The notes below the pieces were generated by a model. That model was not told the origin of the DNA. It made no database searches and saw only the letters and a list, made by a program, of their open reading frames with translations. 64,000 nucleotides of DNA from Bacteroidota bacterium. GTDB lineage: Bacteria; Bacteroidota; Bacteroidia; Bacteroidales; Bacteroidaceae. Shown here piece by piece: positions 45,249 through 53,592 of the stretch (its first letter is position 1; each line of letters opens with the position of its first letter). Where the stretch lies: the NCBI GenBank assembly GCA_023458215.1, contig JAEXAJ010000180.1, positions 1 through 64,000 on the forward strand. Reading direction: 5' to 3'. Position numbers and translations under genes: made by a program.

Positions 45249-48200
45249 TCAATGATACAACTCATATTCCAAAGCAGCCACATTAAACTGGTAAACAGCT
45301 TCGATATATCCTTTCTTTATTTCGCGGGCGGCATTCATGCTTTGCACGTACTCCGTTATATCCGTTTCGCTTTCACGGAACTGCAAGTCGGCAGCCTTCA
45401 TCAACTGCTCGGCTTCGGTAAGGGCAGTTGTGGTGTAGTAGCGGATGCTTTCTCCATAACGGCGGATGTTGCCACGAATCTCCGTCACTTTATTATTAAG
45501 TTCGCGCACATTGGCATCGGCTTGCGTTTGTGCCATGCTACGCTCAAACTTTGCCTGACGGATTTTGCTGTGCTGCGGCACAAACCAAACGGGGAAAGAT
45601 ACGCCTACCATCCACGAGTTCAATCCCTTCTCAGGAAGAATATTCTGACGGACATATCCGAAAGAAAGCTCCGGGAAGAAGCGGCTGCGTTCTATATTCA
45701 GCATGGCCTGCTTCTCGTTGACTTGGCTTTCGAAATAGTTCAGATGAGCCTGCGAAAGGGGCAGTTCCGTCAACTCCACGGGATAAAGCCGGATAGCAGT
45801 CTCATTGGGAACAACGGGTTGATCGGTATAGCAAATCCATTGCAAGCGCGAAGCGGCAAGCTTCAATTCCTCTTCCGATTGAAACAGTTTGTTACGCATA
45901 TCGGAAGCGATGGTAGAAATCATGCTTTTCTCTAACAAAGTGATTTCTCCTTGCTGGTAACGCAACTCTCCCGCCTTTTGTATGCGGTCGGCCAAGCTGC
46001 TTTGTTCCTTGTACATATCACGGAGGTTCCAAGCATAGAGATAGTATGCCCAAGCGCGTTTCACTTCGGCTTTTACTTCCTTTTCCACCATTTGCTTGTA
46101 GTAAGTACCGGTTGCTATCTGCTTGTTGACAAGCGCATTTTTGTAGAAGGGAGTCAGCAGTGAGCCGATGGGCTGAGTAACTGCCGTTTCCTTATCCTTG
46201 CGTTCTACACCGTTTATCTGTCCCCAGGAATAGGAGAACTCGGTAGCACCCAGTTCCACCGCTTCGCCACGGGTGGCACGAACACGTTTAATGTCGGTAG
46301 TGGCTATCTTCAAGCGGGGATTGTTTTGCATTGCCATATCGATAGCCTGCTCCAGGCTGATAGTTTGTGGGGTTTCTTGTGCACGGGTCTGTGTAGGTAT
46401 GCACATTACAGCCAAGGCAATCATACCGAAACCGAATAACTTTTTCAATTTACTATGACGTAACATTACTGCTGAGTTTACTATATGATAAAATACCGGG
46501 ATAATCAAAAGTGTCAGTATAGTAGAAACGATCAGACCACCAATCACCACCGTTGCCAACGGGCGCTGTACCTCCGCTCCTGCCGAAGTGGCAATGGCCA
46601 TCGGCACGAAACCAAGCGAGGCAACCAATCCAGTGAGGAACACCGGACGCAGCAAGTGCGGGCAGCTTTCGCGAATAATGCGTGAGGTGCACATCCGATG
46701 ACGGGTACTTTTACGCACCTCATTAAAGTGGTTAATCATCAAGATACCATTCAGTACCGCCACACCAAACAAGGCAATAAATCCTACTCCTGCCGAAATA
46801 CTAAACGGCAATCCACGCAACCACAAGGCCAGAATACCACCAATAAGAGATAATGGTACAGTGCTGAACACCACCAACGTATAAGTCACGGATTTGAAAG
46901 CAAAGAACAGTAGCAACAAGATGAGCGACAATGCCACCGGAATCACAATCAGCAGCGTATTAATCGCATTCTGAAGATTCTCAAACTGCCCGCCGTAGGT
47001 AAAGTAGTAACCGGGTTGCAGTTTGATATTCTTCTCCAACGTTTGTTGAATGCTGGTTACCACCTGCTGAATATCGGCATCACGCACATTCACACCAATC
47101 ACGATGCGGCGTTTCGTTGCATCACGGTTTATCTGCAAAGGACCACTGTTCAGGTCGATGGTAGCAACCTCGCTTACAGGAATCTGTATGCCGTCGGTAG
47201 TGCGGACAAAGAGTTTGTCGAGGTTCAAATCTTTCACTTTATCATAGTCCAGACGAAGCACCAGGTCGAAGCGACGTTCGTTCTCAAAGACAACTCCAGC
47301 AGCCTCACCGGCGTATGCCGTGCGGACAATAGTATTCAGTTCTTCGATATTGATGCCGTAGCGGGCAATCTTGGCACGGTCGTATTTCACCACCAACTGG
47401 GGCAATCCCATAGCCTGCTCCACAATAACGTCCGAAGCACCGAGTATTTTCTCGATATAGGTGGCGCATTCCTTGGCTTTCGCATAAAGTTCGGCCATGT
47501 CTTCACCATACAGTTTGATGGCAATATCGGCTTTGGCTCCGGTCATCAACTCATTGAAGCGAAGCTGAATGGGCTGCGAGAAGTTAAACTCGGCACGGTT
47601 CTCAAGCGGCTGGAGGGCGGCTTTCATCTTCTCCACCATCTCGGCACGGCTCTTGGCGCTGGTCCACTCCTTGAAGGGTTTCATCACAATCATCACGTCG
47701 GCATCTTCCACCGCCATGGGGTCGGTGGGTACTTCGGCCGTACCAATCTTGGCAACGACGTGACGTATTTCGGGGAACTTATCTTTCAATGTCTTCTGCG
47801 CCAGACGGGAAACTTCGATACTCTCGGTCAGCGAACTACCGGCGGGTAGTGTCATCTGCATGGCAAAGTCTCCTTCGTCCAATGTAGGAATAAACTCCGC
47901 ACCAAGTTTGGTAAAAAGGAAGAGGCTGGCTATCAGCGCCAGGAAAGAAGCCGATACAGCTATGCGTACATGGCGCATACACCAATGAAGCGCTGTTTGA
48001 TACACCCGGTTCAGTCTTTCGAAGAAGTGGTCGGCAAATACTTTCTTGTCTTTAATCTCACGTTTCAAGAACAAAGACGCCATCATAGGCACGTAGGTGA
48101 GCGATAACAACAGTGCTCCGATAATACAGAATACCAACGTTTTCGCCATCGGCGTGAAATACTTGCCTTCGATACCCGTCAGCGTAAGTATGGGGAAGAA

Positions 48201-49577
48201 TACGATCAGGATGATAAGCACGGCAAAGGTAGCCGAGCGCACCACACCGGCAGCACCCCGTTCCACTTCGGTATTCATCTCTTCGGGCGATAACGTGCGA
48301 CCCCGGAACTTCTTACTATAGATATGTGCCAACACCCCTTCGAGCACCACGATAGAACCGTCCACCACAATACCGAAGTCGATGGCTCCAAGACTCATCA
48401 AGTTGGCCGATACACCAAACAAGCGCATCATGATAAAAGCAAAGAGCATAGCCAGCGGGATAACGGAAGCTACAATCAGCCCGGCTCTGAAATTGCCCAG
48501 GAAGATGATAAGTACCAGGAAAACAATGATGGCACCTTCTATCAGGTTATAGACTACTGTAGAGATGTTTCGCTTTACCAGTTCAGAGCGATTGAGGTAA
48601 GGTTCGATGCTGATGCCTTCGGGCAGCATCTTCTGTACCTTCTCCACCCGTTTTTCGAGTTCGGTAGTCACCACATTGGCATTGGCGCCTTTCAGCATCA
48701 TGGCAATACCGCCCACGCACTCGCCCTTGCCGTCGATGGTCATGGCACCGAAACGCTTGGCACTGCCGAAGCGGACGGTAGCCACATCATTTATATGAAC
48801 AGGTATGCCGTTACGGTTGGTTACCACAATGCGTTCGATGTCTTCCATCTCGGCTATCATACCTTCGGAGCGGATGTAGTAGGCACGGTTCACCTTTTCT
48901 ATATAGCTGCCGCCGGTATTTTGGTTATTGCGGTTGAGGGCTTCAAACACTTCGCCGATGGTGATATTGAGGGAATAAAGCGCATCGGGATCTACGGCCA
49001 CTTCGTATTGTTTCAAGTTGCCGCCGAAGCTGTTAATCTCTACAATACCGGGAATGCCGGAGAGTTGGCGTTTCACAATCCAGTCCTGAATGGTGCGCAG
49101 CTCCATAGCATCGTATTTGTCTTCGTAGCCGGGAGCCACGTCGAGGGTATATTGATAGATCTCGCCCAGACCGGTAGTAACGGGCATCAACTGCGGCGTG
49201 CCCAGTTCGGGCGGGATCTCGCCTGCCACGGTCTGTATCTGTTCGTTGATAAGCTGCCGCGCCTGCAAGGTGGGCACGCTTTCTTTGAACACAACCGTCA
49301 CCAAGGACAACCCGAAGCGACTGACCGAACGGATTTCTTCCACATTCATAATATTGCTCATAGCAATTTCGATAGGAAAGGTTATCAACTGTTCCACCTC
49401 CTGTGGCGCCAGGGTAGGCGACACGGTAACAATCTGCACTTGATTGTTCGTGATATCCGGCACGGCATCAATAGGCAATGTCATCATTGCATATATGCCA
49501 CCGATAAGAAGAAAGAGCGTTGTCAATCCAACGAACAGCTTCTTCCTGACAGAAAAACGTACTATTGCATTAAACAT
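45249..49577 (-). CDS. Heavy-metal-type RND efflux pump fused to a TolC-like outer-membrane factor
   Basis: The 1442-aa protein carries, at about residues 1-1040, a complete HME-RND (CusA/CzcA) pump: an N-terminal membrane segment, porter domains, the DFGIVVDGSIVVLEG signature of metal pumps, and a second set of membrane segments. Near 1040-1065 is a hydrophobic segment that looks like a former signal peptide (FGFGMIALAVMCIPTQTRAQ). The rest (about 1068-1442) is an outer-membrane efflux protein (ISLEQAIDMAMQNNPRLKIA and long coiled coils). The fusion puts pump and outer channel in one chain. The substrate is probably divalent or monovalent metal ions. It is first in the operon with adaptor, kinase and regulator. 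Confidence 0.92.
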   Translation of the reverse strand: MFNAIVRFSVRKKLFVGLTTLFLLIGGIYAMMTLPIDAVPDITNNQVQIVTVSPTLAPQEVEQLITFPIEIAMSNIMNVEEIRSVSRFGLSLVTVVFKESVPTLQARQLINEQIQTVAGEIPPELGTPQLMPVTTGLGEIYQYTLDVAPGYEDKYDAMELRTIQDWIVKRQLSGIPGIVEINSFGGNLKQYEVAVDPDALYSLNITIGEVFEALNRNNQNTGGSYIEKVNRAYYIRSEGMIAEMEDIERIVVTNRNGIPVHINDVATVRFGSAKRFGAMTIDGKGECVGGIAMMLKGANANVVTTELEKRVEKVQKMLPEGISIEPYLNRSELVKRNISTVVYNLIEGAIIVFLVLIIFLGNFRAGLIVASVIPLAMLFAFIMMRLFGVSANLMSLGAIDFGIVVDGSIVVLEGVLAHIYSKKFRGRTLSPEEMNTEVERGAAGVVRSATFAVLIILIVFFPILTLTGIEGKYFTPMAKTLVFCIIGALLLSLTYVPMMASLFLKREIKDKKVFADHFFERLNRVYQTALHWCMRHVRIAVSASFLALIASLFLFTKLGAEFIPTLDEGDFAMQMTLPAGSSLTESIEVSRLAQKTLKDKFPEIRHVVAKIGTAEVPTDPMAVEDADVMIVMKPFKEWTSAKSRAEMVEKMKAALQPLENRAEFNFSQPIQLRFNELMTGAKADIAIKLYGEDMAELYAKAKECATYIEKILGASDVIVEQAMGLPQLVVKYDRAKIARYGINIEELNTIVRTAYAGEAAGVVFENERRFDLVLRLDYDKVKDLNLDKLFVRTTDGIQIPVSEVATIDLNSGPLQINRDATKRRIVIGVNVRDADIQQVVTSIQQTLEKNIKLQPGYYFTYGGQFENLQNAINTLLIVIPVALSLILLLLFFAFKSVTYTLVVFSTVPLSLIGGILALWLRGLPFSISAGVGFIALFGVAVLNGILMINHFNEVRKSTRHRMCTSRIIRESCPHLLRPVFLTGLVASLGFVPMAIATSAGAEVQRPLATVVIGGLIVSTILTLLIIPVFYHIVNSAVMLRHSKLKKLFGFGMIALAVMCIPTQTRAQETPQTISLEQAIDMAMQNNPRLKIATTDIKRVRATRGEAVELGATEFSYSWGQINGVERKDKETAVTQPIGSLLTPFYKNALVNKQIATGTYYKQMVEKEVKAEVKRAWAYYLYAWNLRDMYKEQSSLADRIQKAGELRYQQGEITLLEKSMISTIASDMRNKLFQSEEELKLAASRLQWICYTDQPVVPNETAIRLYPVELTELPLSQAHLNYFESQVNEKQAMLNIERSRFFPELSFGYVRQNILPEKGLNSWMVGVSFPVWFVPQHSKIRQAKFERSMAQTQADANVRELNNKVTEIRGNIRRYGESIRYYTTTALTEAEQLMKAADLQFRESETDITEYVQSMNAAREIKKGYIEAVYQFNVAALEYELYH

Positions 49578-49602
49578 TTTGTTCGGGTTTTAAATGATAG
49601 TG

Positions 49603-49610
49603 CAAAAGTA
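49603..49610 (-). promoter_or_regulatory. -7 box for the RND efflux operon
   Basis: The minus strand reads TACTTTTG (49610-49603), 25 bp before the pump start. The -33 box is weak. Confidence 0.5.
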
Positions 49611-49827
49611 GGAGAAATGACTATTGCCGACCGAAAATAGATGGTGAAACGGAAAGAATGAAGAATGAAATAGCCCGAAAGAAAGATGAATGAGAAGCAA
49701 GCAGCGTGAAAGAATATCCTTCGGCAAACTCTCTACAGGATATTCACGTCAGATAAATTTGCCGTGCGCAGGCACGCCTTTCAAAATAAAATTCGTAGCT
49801 TTGCATCTATAAATCAAGGAAAATCGT

Positions 49828-51540
49828 ATGCCAAGAATAACTATTCCCTATGCAGTGGCCGACTTCGCCGAAATGCGCGAACGTGGCTTTTATTATGTAG
49901 ATAAGACCGAGTATATCGCACGGCTGGAAGAGTATAAAGCTCCCGTGTTCCTACGACCGCGCCGCTTCGGAAAGAGCTTGTGGGTGTCCACCCTGGCACA
50001 TTACTACGACCGCACCAAAGCCGACCGTTTCGACACCCTCTTTGGGGGAACTTGGATAGGCGAGCATCCCACCAAGGAGAGAAGCCGGTACATGGTAGTC
50101 CGCTACGACTTCTCCAAAATGGTAATGGCAGACGACATGGAAGGACTGGAACAGAACTTCAATATTCTGAATTGTAGTCCTGTAGAAATCATGGTGACCC
50201 ACAACCGTGATCTCTTCGGAGACTTCCGGTTCACCACCCGAGGCAACGCCGCACAAATGCTGGAAGAAGTCTTGGGCTATGCCCGTGAACATGGCTTGCC
50301 CAAAATCTATATCCTGATTGACGAATACGACAACTTCACCAACCAACTGCTCACCACCTACAACGACCCGCTCTACGAGCAGGTCACCACCGCAGACAGC
50401 TTCCTGCGCACCTTCTTCAAGGTTATCAAAGCCGGCATCGGCGAAGGCAGCATCCGCACCTGCTTCTGCACCGGCGTGCTGCCCGTGACGATGGACGACC
50501 TTACGAGCGGGTATAACATCGCCGAGATACTCACCCTGCATCCCGATTTCCTCAACATGCTGGGCTTCACCTACCCCGAAACCGAAGCCTACCTGCGCTA
50601 CGTGCTCGAGAAGTACGACGGCAGTCAGGACCAGTACGATGAAATCTGGCAGCTCATCGTCAACAACTACGACGGCTACCGCTTCGCCCCCAACGGCGAA
50701 CGCCTCTTCAACGCTACCATACTGACCTACTTCCTCAAGAACTTCGCCACCCGCAACGGCGCCATCCCCTCCGAGATGATAGACGAGAACCTGCGCACCG
50801 ACGTCAACTGGATCCGCCGCCTCACCCTCACCATGGAGAACGCCAAAGAGATGCTCGACACCCTCGTCATAGACGGCGAACTGCCCTACAACGTGGCGGA
50901 CCTCTCCAGCAAGTTCAACAAGCAGAAGTTCTTCAACAAGGATTTCTACCCCATCAGCCTGTTTTATTTAGGCATGACGACCTTGCAGGACAGCTACGTC
51001 ACCACCCTGCCCAACATGACCATGCGCAGCATCTACATGGACTACTATAACGTGCTGAACCGCATCGAAGGTGACGCCCGCCGTTACGTGCCCACCTACC
51101 GCAAGTACGACGGCGACCGGCGTATAGAACCCCTCGTACAGAACTACTTCGAGCAATACCTCGGGCAGTTCCCCGCCCAAGTCTTCGACAAGATCAACGA
51201 GAACTTCGTCCGCTGTTCCTTCTACGAGCTCGTCTCCCGCTACCTGAGCATGTGCTACACCTTCGCCATCGAACAGAACAACTCCGGCGGACGTGCCGAC
51301 TTCGAGATGACCGGCATCCCCGGTACCGACTATTACACCGACGACCGCCTGGTGGAATTCAAGTACTACAAAGGACGGGAAGCCAAAAAGATGCTGGCTG
51401 CTACCGCCCCCCTGCCCGATCAAGTGGAGCAGGTACACCGATATGCCGAAGACACAAGAAGGAAATTCCCGAACTTCAAAGTACGCACGTACATCGTATA
51501 TATCTGCGCCAACAAGGGGTGGAAATGCTGGGAAGTGTAA
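49828..51540 (+). CDS. AAA-ATPase-like / PD-(D/E)XK nuclease family protein (DUF1703 type)
   Basis: The 570-aa protein has the AAA-ATPase_like domain (PYAVADFAEMRERGFYYVDKT; phosphate-loop-like RPRRFGKSL near residue 45; Walker B-like ILIDEYDNF near 172). At the C-terminus is a PD-(D/E)XK-type domain with the pattern RADF ... LVEFKYYK at about 490-515. Such proteins are abundant in Bacteroides, vary in copy number and have no firm function; defence or mobile-element links have been proposed. A -7-like box TAGCTTTG lies at 49796-49803. The coding sequence is clearly more GC-rich than the rest of the window, like the fimbrial genes that follow. Confidence 0.87.
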   Translation: MPRITIPYAVADFAEMRERGFYYVDKTEYIARLEEYKAPVFLRPRRFGKSLWVSTLAHYYDRTKADRFDTLFGGTWIGEHPTKERSRYMVVRYDFSKMVMADDMEGLEQNFNILNCSPVEIMVTHNRDLFGDFRFTTRGNAAQMLEEVLGYAREHGLPKIYILIDEYDNFTNQLLTTYNDPLYEQVTTADSFLRTFFKVIKAGIGEGSIRTCFCTGVLPVTMDDLTSGYNIAEILTLHPDFLNMLGFTYPETEAYLRYVLEKYDGSQDQYDEIWQLIVNNYDGYRFAPNGERLFNATILTYFLKNFATRNGAIPSEMIDENLRTDVNWIRRLTLTMENAKEMLDTLVIDGELPYNVADLSSKFNKQKFFNKDFYPISLFYLGMTTLQDSYVTTLPNMTMRSIYMDYYNVLNRIEGDARRYVPTYRKYDGDRRIEPLVQNYFEQYLGQFPAQVFDKINENFVRCSFYELVSRYLSMCYTFAIEQNNSGGRADFEMTGIPGTDYYTDDRLVEFKYYKGREAKKMLAATAPLPDQVEQVHRYAEDTRRKFPNFKVRTYIVYICANKGWKCWEV

Positions 51541-51568
51541 ACGGATTTTGCCAAGCCCTCCTTCCTAC

Positions 51569-51635
51569 CCTAACAAAGGCTCCTTGCCACTCTAACAAAG
51601 CGTCTTTGTTAGAGTGGCAAGGAGCCTTTGTTAGG
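51569..51635. terminator. Perfect 32-bp-stem hairpin after the AAA-ATPase-like gene
   Basis: Arms 51569-51600 and 51604-51635 are perfectly complementary with a 3-nt loop. CTAACAAAG occurs at both ends of the left arm. A T-rich stretch (CTTTTTTC) begins 9 bp after. It probably terminates transcription, but the stem is far longer than normal and might be a mobile or processed palindrome. Confidence 0.7.
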
Positions 51636-51775
51636 ATACAAGCTTTTTTCATTTCCTTTACCTCCCGTTCACAAACTTTGCGGACCGGGGCTCGTTTTTG
51701 GGGGTACACTTACTTATATTTATTGCACGGATTGTGATAGTATCAGTAAGTATAACCCTTAAAAACATAGAAGTT

Positions 51776-52834
51776 ATGAACAAGAAGGATTTTGAAAAAG
51801 AAAAAGGATCGGAAAACGATGTGGGAAGGAACGATGTAGAGGCAAAAGACATGGGAATGAAAGATGTGGAAACGACGGACTTGTCGCCCTACGTGTCGGA
51901 AGTGGTCGAAGAACTGCGCAGGGACGGCAAATATCCGGCGGTACATATCTACATGAGCACACTGCACTCCTTTGCCGAGTTTTCGGGAGGTAGGGACGTG
52001 GAGATGCCGATGGAGCAGGTTTTCACCCCCGGACGTCTGAAGGAGTATGAAGGCTGGCTCATCGTGCAGCGCGGAGTGAGCCTGAATACCGTCTCCACCT
52101 ACATGAGCACGCTCCGAGCGGTGTATAACCGTTGGATGCCGCCGGGCAGCGCGGGCCACAACCCGAGGCTTTTCCACGACGTGCACACCAAAGTGGTGTC
52201 GCAAACCAAGCGTGCGCTCACCAGGGTACAGGTCAGACTGCTGCTGTGTGCCGACCTTACGGGGCTCTCCCGTGAGCAGAAAGTCATATTCGCCTACTTC
52301 ATGCTGATGTTCCTCTTTCGGGGAATGCCCTTTGTAGATTTGGCGCACCTGCGCAAGAAGGACATGCAGGGCGACAAGATAGTGTACCGCCGACATAAGA
52401 CGGGCAGGCAGATTACGGTAAGAATCACCCGAGAAGCCATGCTGCTGATCAAGGAGTTCGGGGACAAGAACCCCCATTCCGTCTATCTGTTCCCCATACT
52501 GAACCCGAAGTTGCGGAAAGGTGAAGAGCTTTATCAATGCTACCAAGACAGCCTGTGCCGCTTCAACCGTTCACTGAAACAGCTGATGCGGATATTATTG
52601 CCCGGGGTCAAGGTGAGTTCCTATACCGCCAGGCACACGTGGGCTACGCTGGCCTTCCACATGGGAACTCCGGTGGCGGTCATCGGGCAATCTTTGGGGC
52701 ACTCCTCCTATAAGGTAACAGAAACTTACCTCAAGCCCTTTGAAAACGAAATCGTAGATAAGGTAAATCGGGATCTGATTAACTATATTAAAAAGTCTGA
52801 ATTGAAAAACATGGCTGCTCACAGTATTCTGTAG
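51776..52834 (+). CDS. Tyrosine recombinase (Tsr-type site-specific integrase)
   Basis: The 352-aa protein starts at the ATG at 51776; an upstream in-frame start at 51698 lacks homology. It has an N-terminal SAM-like core-binding domain (about 50-130, YMSTLHSFAEF, LNTVSTYMSTLRAVYNRW). The catalytic domain has Arg in FLFRGMPFVDLAHL, Lys in YRRHKTGR, the Bacteroidetes-type SYTARHTWAT box, LGHSS, and the nucleophile Tyr in TETYLKPF. The size and boxes fit chromosomal recombinases that invert promoter segments. Inverted 17-bp sites lie directly downstream, so it is the likely enzyme for the switch at 52888-53197. Confidence 0.92.
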   Translation: MNKKDFEKEKGSENDVGRNDVEAKDMGMKDVETTDLSPYVSEVVEELRRDGKYPAVHIYMSTLHSFAEFSGGRDVEMPMEQVFTPGRLKEYEGWLIVQRGVSLNTVSTYMSTLRAVYNRWMPPGSAGHNPRLFHDVHTKVVSQTKRALTRVQVRLLLCADLTGLSREQKVIFAYFMLMFLFRGMPFVDLAHLRKKDMQGDKIVYRRHKTGRQITVRITREAMLLIKEFGDKNPHSVYLFPILNPKLRKGEELYQCYQDSLCRFNRSLKQLMRILLPGVKVSSYTARHTWATLAFHMGTPVAVIGQSLGHSSYKVTETYLKPFENEIVDKVNRDLINYIKKSELKNMAAHSIL

Positions 52835-52854
52835 AGCATCATTTTACGAGAAAA

Positions 52855-52873
52855 TTACTTAGCAAGTAACGGA
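52855..52873 (+). repeat. Putative recombination site a
   Basis: TTACTTAGCAAGTAACGG, an imperfect palindrome with an asymmetric AGC centre, lies 21 bp after the recombinase stop. It is a direct copy of site b, 33 bp away. Confidence 0.7.
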
Positions 52874-52887
52874 AAGTGTTATCCGAA

Positions 52888-52906
52888 TTACTTAGCAAGT
52901 AACGGA
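52888..52906 (+). repeat. Putative recombination site b (left inverted repeat)
   Basis: TTACTTAGCAAGTAACGG, the same orientation as site a. Its 17-bp core (52888-52904) is the reverse complement of the core of site c at 53179-53195. Confidence 0.75.
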
Positions 52907-52918
52907 TTATTAATACTG

Positions 52919-52950
52919 CAAAAGTAGTTCATCTATTTAATAATCACAAA
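52919..52950 (-). promoter_or_regulatory. Promoter inside invertible segment, directed away from the fimbrial operon
   Basis: The minus strand reads TTTG (52950-52947), exactly 20 bp, then TACTTTTG (52926-52919). Both boxes match the Bacteroides consensus. Transcription would run toward the recombinase 3' end. Confidence 0.7.
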
Positions 52951-53178
52951 TTTTCTTTATAAATAATACGACAAACCATTAAAAATCTTCTATATAAAGA
53001 AACAGTAATACTGAAAAACAACATATCCGCCCCATTTCTATCCGCATAGGTACGTAATCTCGTCCTCCATTTTTGACCGTCAAAAACGAAGTGGTGCTTC
53101 ATACGCTTTTTTCATAGGAAAAGCGCTTCTTTGATGTCCGCAGACTCGGGGGAGAACGCTTTTTCCGCCCATGTTCCA

Positions 53179-53197
53179 CGTTACTTGCTAAGTAACG
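53179..53197 (-). repeat. Putative recombination site c (right inverted repeat)
   Basis: CGTTACTTGCTAAGTAACG is a near-palindrome with 8-bp arms and a GCT centre. Read on the minus strand it gives the same TTACTTAGCAAGTAACG core as sites a and b. It ends 24 bp before the Rrf2-like gene. Confidence 0.75.
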
Positions 53198-53220
53198 GAA
53201 AATCATAAAGCGTATTCAAG

Positions 53221-53592
53221 ATGTTAACACAAGCAACTCTAACCTCCATCGCGCTCGTTCATGACATAGCCATGAACGAGTACAATTCCCGTGAGGACAG
53301 TCCCTTTGAGGGAAAAGAACCCGTCGACTTGATAGACAAGCTGGAATCCGCCGGATTAGTCCGTCAGATTCCCAATCGGGTTCGTGGCAGCATATATTCC
53401 TACGAGCTTGCCCGTCCGCTGCGTCAAATCTCCCTGCTGAACCTTCTTGAAGCCACGGGAGAGCACCTGAACTGCAACCATCCCACACGGGAAGAGTTCT
53501 ATAGCCGCTACGGCCGGGTTGCCCAACGACTGGGTGTAATCAATCACATGACCCGTCTTTATCTGGACGACATATCCCTCGCTGAATTATGA
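53221..53592 (+). CDS. Rrf2-like winged-helix regulator of the fimbrial operon
   Basis: The 123-aa cytosolic protein has an Rrf2-type winged helix (VDLIDKLESAGLVRQIPNRV, YSYELARPLRQISLLNLLEA) and the family C-terminus (LYLDDISLAEL). It has one Cys only, so the usual three-Cys Fe-S site is missing. It is first in the operon, overlaps the next gene by 4 bp (ATGA), and is placed to be expressed only when the upstream promoter segment is ON. A start in the wing region could not be confirmed, but no better start exists. The Rrf2 assignment is moderate. Confidence 0.7.
   Translation: MLTQATLTSIALVHDIAMNEYNSREDSPFEGKEPVDLIDKLESAGLVRQIPNRVRGSIYSYELARPLRQISLLNLLEATGEHLNCNHPTREEFYSRYGRVAQRLGVINHMTRLYLDDISLAEL

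Larger units (their letters stand above)
52888..53197. promoter_or_regulatory. Putative invertible promoter segment, OFF orientation
   Basis: The segment between inverted sites b and c is non-coding. It contains one near-perfect promoter on the minus strand, just inside site b, and no TAnnTTTG box facing the fimbrial genes. Inversion about the site centres would move the promoter to about 53157-53164 on the plus strand, some 57 bp before the first gene of the operon. Other structure inside: an odd palindrome TTTTTGACCGTCAAAAA near 53070-53086 and a hairpin CGCTTTT...AAAAGCG (53104-53125). Confidence 0.7.

Noticed and set aside
45127..45252. Upstream extension of the RND adaptor
   Set aside because: The frame is open but crosses the palindromic repeat; a clear lipoprotein signal begins at 45126.
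48324..49640. 438-codon open frame on the plus strand
   Set aside because: It runs opposite the RND pump gene, is rich in His and Gln as expected for an antisense frame, and matches no family.
51698..51775. Upstream start for the tyrosine recombinase
   Set aside because: The 26 extra residues are hydrophobic and unlike recombinase N-termini; the ATG at 51776 fits better.
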